The position numbers were made by a program, and so were the translations under genes. Below are positions 5,386 to 5,579 of a stretch of DNA of 5,579 bases, piece by piece (position 1 is the stretch's first letter; each line of letters opens with the position of its first letter). The notes under the pieces were generated by a model. It worked only from the letters and a program-made list of their open reading frames with translations. It was not told the origin of the DNA and did not search any database. Source of the DNA: Hyphomicrobiales bacterium (GTDB lineage Bacteria > Pseudomonadota > Alphaproteobacteria > Rhizobiales > Aestuariivirgaceae). The DNA lies in assembly GCA_013002595.1 (NCBI GenBank), contig JABDJG010000042.1:1-5579 (forward strand), read 5' to 3'.

Positions 5386-5579
5386 ATGTTTAAACGACAT
5401 TCAAGACTAGCAGTTGCGACATCCTTCGGTTTGATGGCATCGCTTGGCATCGCAGATGCCGCCAGCAACAATTTCACGGTGGAGGGCACCGCGGGGTCCA
5501 GTTTACGGGTCGAGCTCATAACCACCTTCGATGAGCCCTGGGCGATGGCGTTCGCGCCGACCGGTGATCTGCTTGTAAC
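5386..5579 (+). CDS. PQQ-dependent sugar dehydrogenase (soluble glucose/sorbosone dehydrogenase family), 3' partial
   Basis: Only the first 64 codons are in the window. Residues 1-25 form a clear Sec signal peptide: basic MFKRHSR, a hydrophobic core (LAVATSFGLMASLGIA), and an A-D-A site at 23-25, so the mature enzyme is periplasmic. The mature start contains LITTFDEPWAMAFAPTGDLLV (about 44-64), the first blade of the six-bladed beta-propeller in aldose sugar dehydrogenases such as E. coli YliI, which oxidise sugars to lactones using PQQ. Catalytic residues lie beyond the edge. The start at 5386 is chosen for GGGAG (5375-5379) six bases upstream; an in-frame ATG at 5380 adds two residues but is too close to that site. 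The gene diverges from the hemerythrin gene across a long intergenic region. Confidence 0.85.
   Translation, partial: MFKRHSRLAVATSFGLMASLGIADAASNNFTVEGTAGSSLRVELITTFDEPWAMAFAPTGDLLV

Noticed and set aside
5226..5525. 99-codon open frame on the minus strand
   Set aside because: It runs antisense across the promoter, start codon and signal peptide of the sugar dehydrogenase gene, has no ribosome site and no recognisable domain.

Overview
The window looks alphaproteobacterial. Three perfect GGAAC-N16/17-CGTT sites match the binding consensus of EcfG, the general stress response sigma factor found in Alphaproteobacteria. A heme oxygenase gene sits next to an HWE-type histidine kinase with a receiver domain, a bacteriophytochrome arrangement common in that class. 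The family-level product mix (DUF2945, DUF808, hemerythrin, general-stress flavoprotein) also fits. I cannot resolve the order from sequence alone.

Left end (1-1238, + strand): the 3' part of a biliverdin-producing heme oxygenase gene (bphO-like) runs directly into the 3' part of an HWE histidine kinase/receiver gene (bphP-like). The oxygenase lacks its last helix. The kinase lacks everything upstream of the end of its dimerisation domain, including the phosphoacceptor histidine box. The two frames differ and meet in an ATGA overlap at 324-327. The simplest reading is a deletion of roughly 2 kb that removed the photosensor and left an ATPase-receiver remnant; an assembly artefact is the alternative.

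Middle (1242-2729): a leftward pair encodes a pyridoxamine-phosphate-oxidase-like general stress flavoprotein followed by an NAD(P)H-dependent FMN reductase-type flavoprotein, probably one transcript. Divergently transcribed is a small DUF2945 gene. The 190-base gap between them holds two back-to-back perfect EcfG promoters, one for each direction.

Right-centre (2756-4948, all - strand): in transcription order, a hemerythrin-domain protein, an unrecognised 103-residue protein, a DUF808/YedI membrane protein with extra N-terminal repeats, and a 61-residue protein with two CxxCGR metal-binding knuckles. The last has its own perfect EcfG promoter.

Right end (4949-5579): a 437-base gene-free divergent region carries degenerate EcfG-like sites and short inverted repeats. 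It is followed by the start of a secreted PQQ-dependent sugar dehydrogenase, cut by the window edge. Overall this reads as a small general-stress island (flavin redox, di-iron protein, membrane and small zinc-knuckle-like proteins) beside the ruins of a red-light sensor. I saw no CRISPR array, insertion sequence, tRNA or rRNA.
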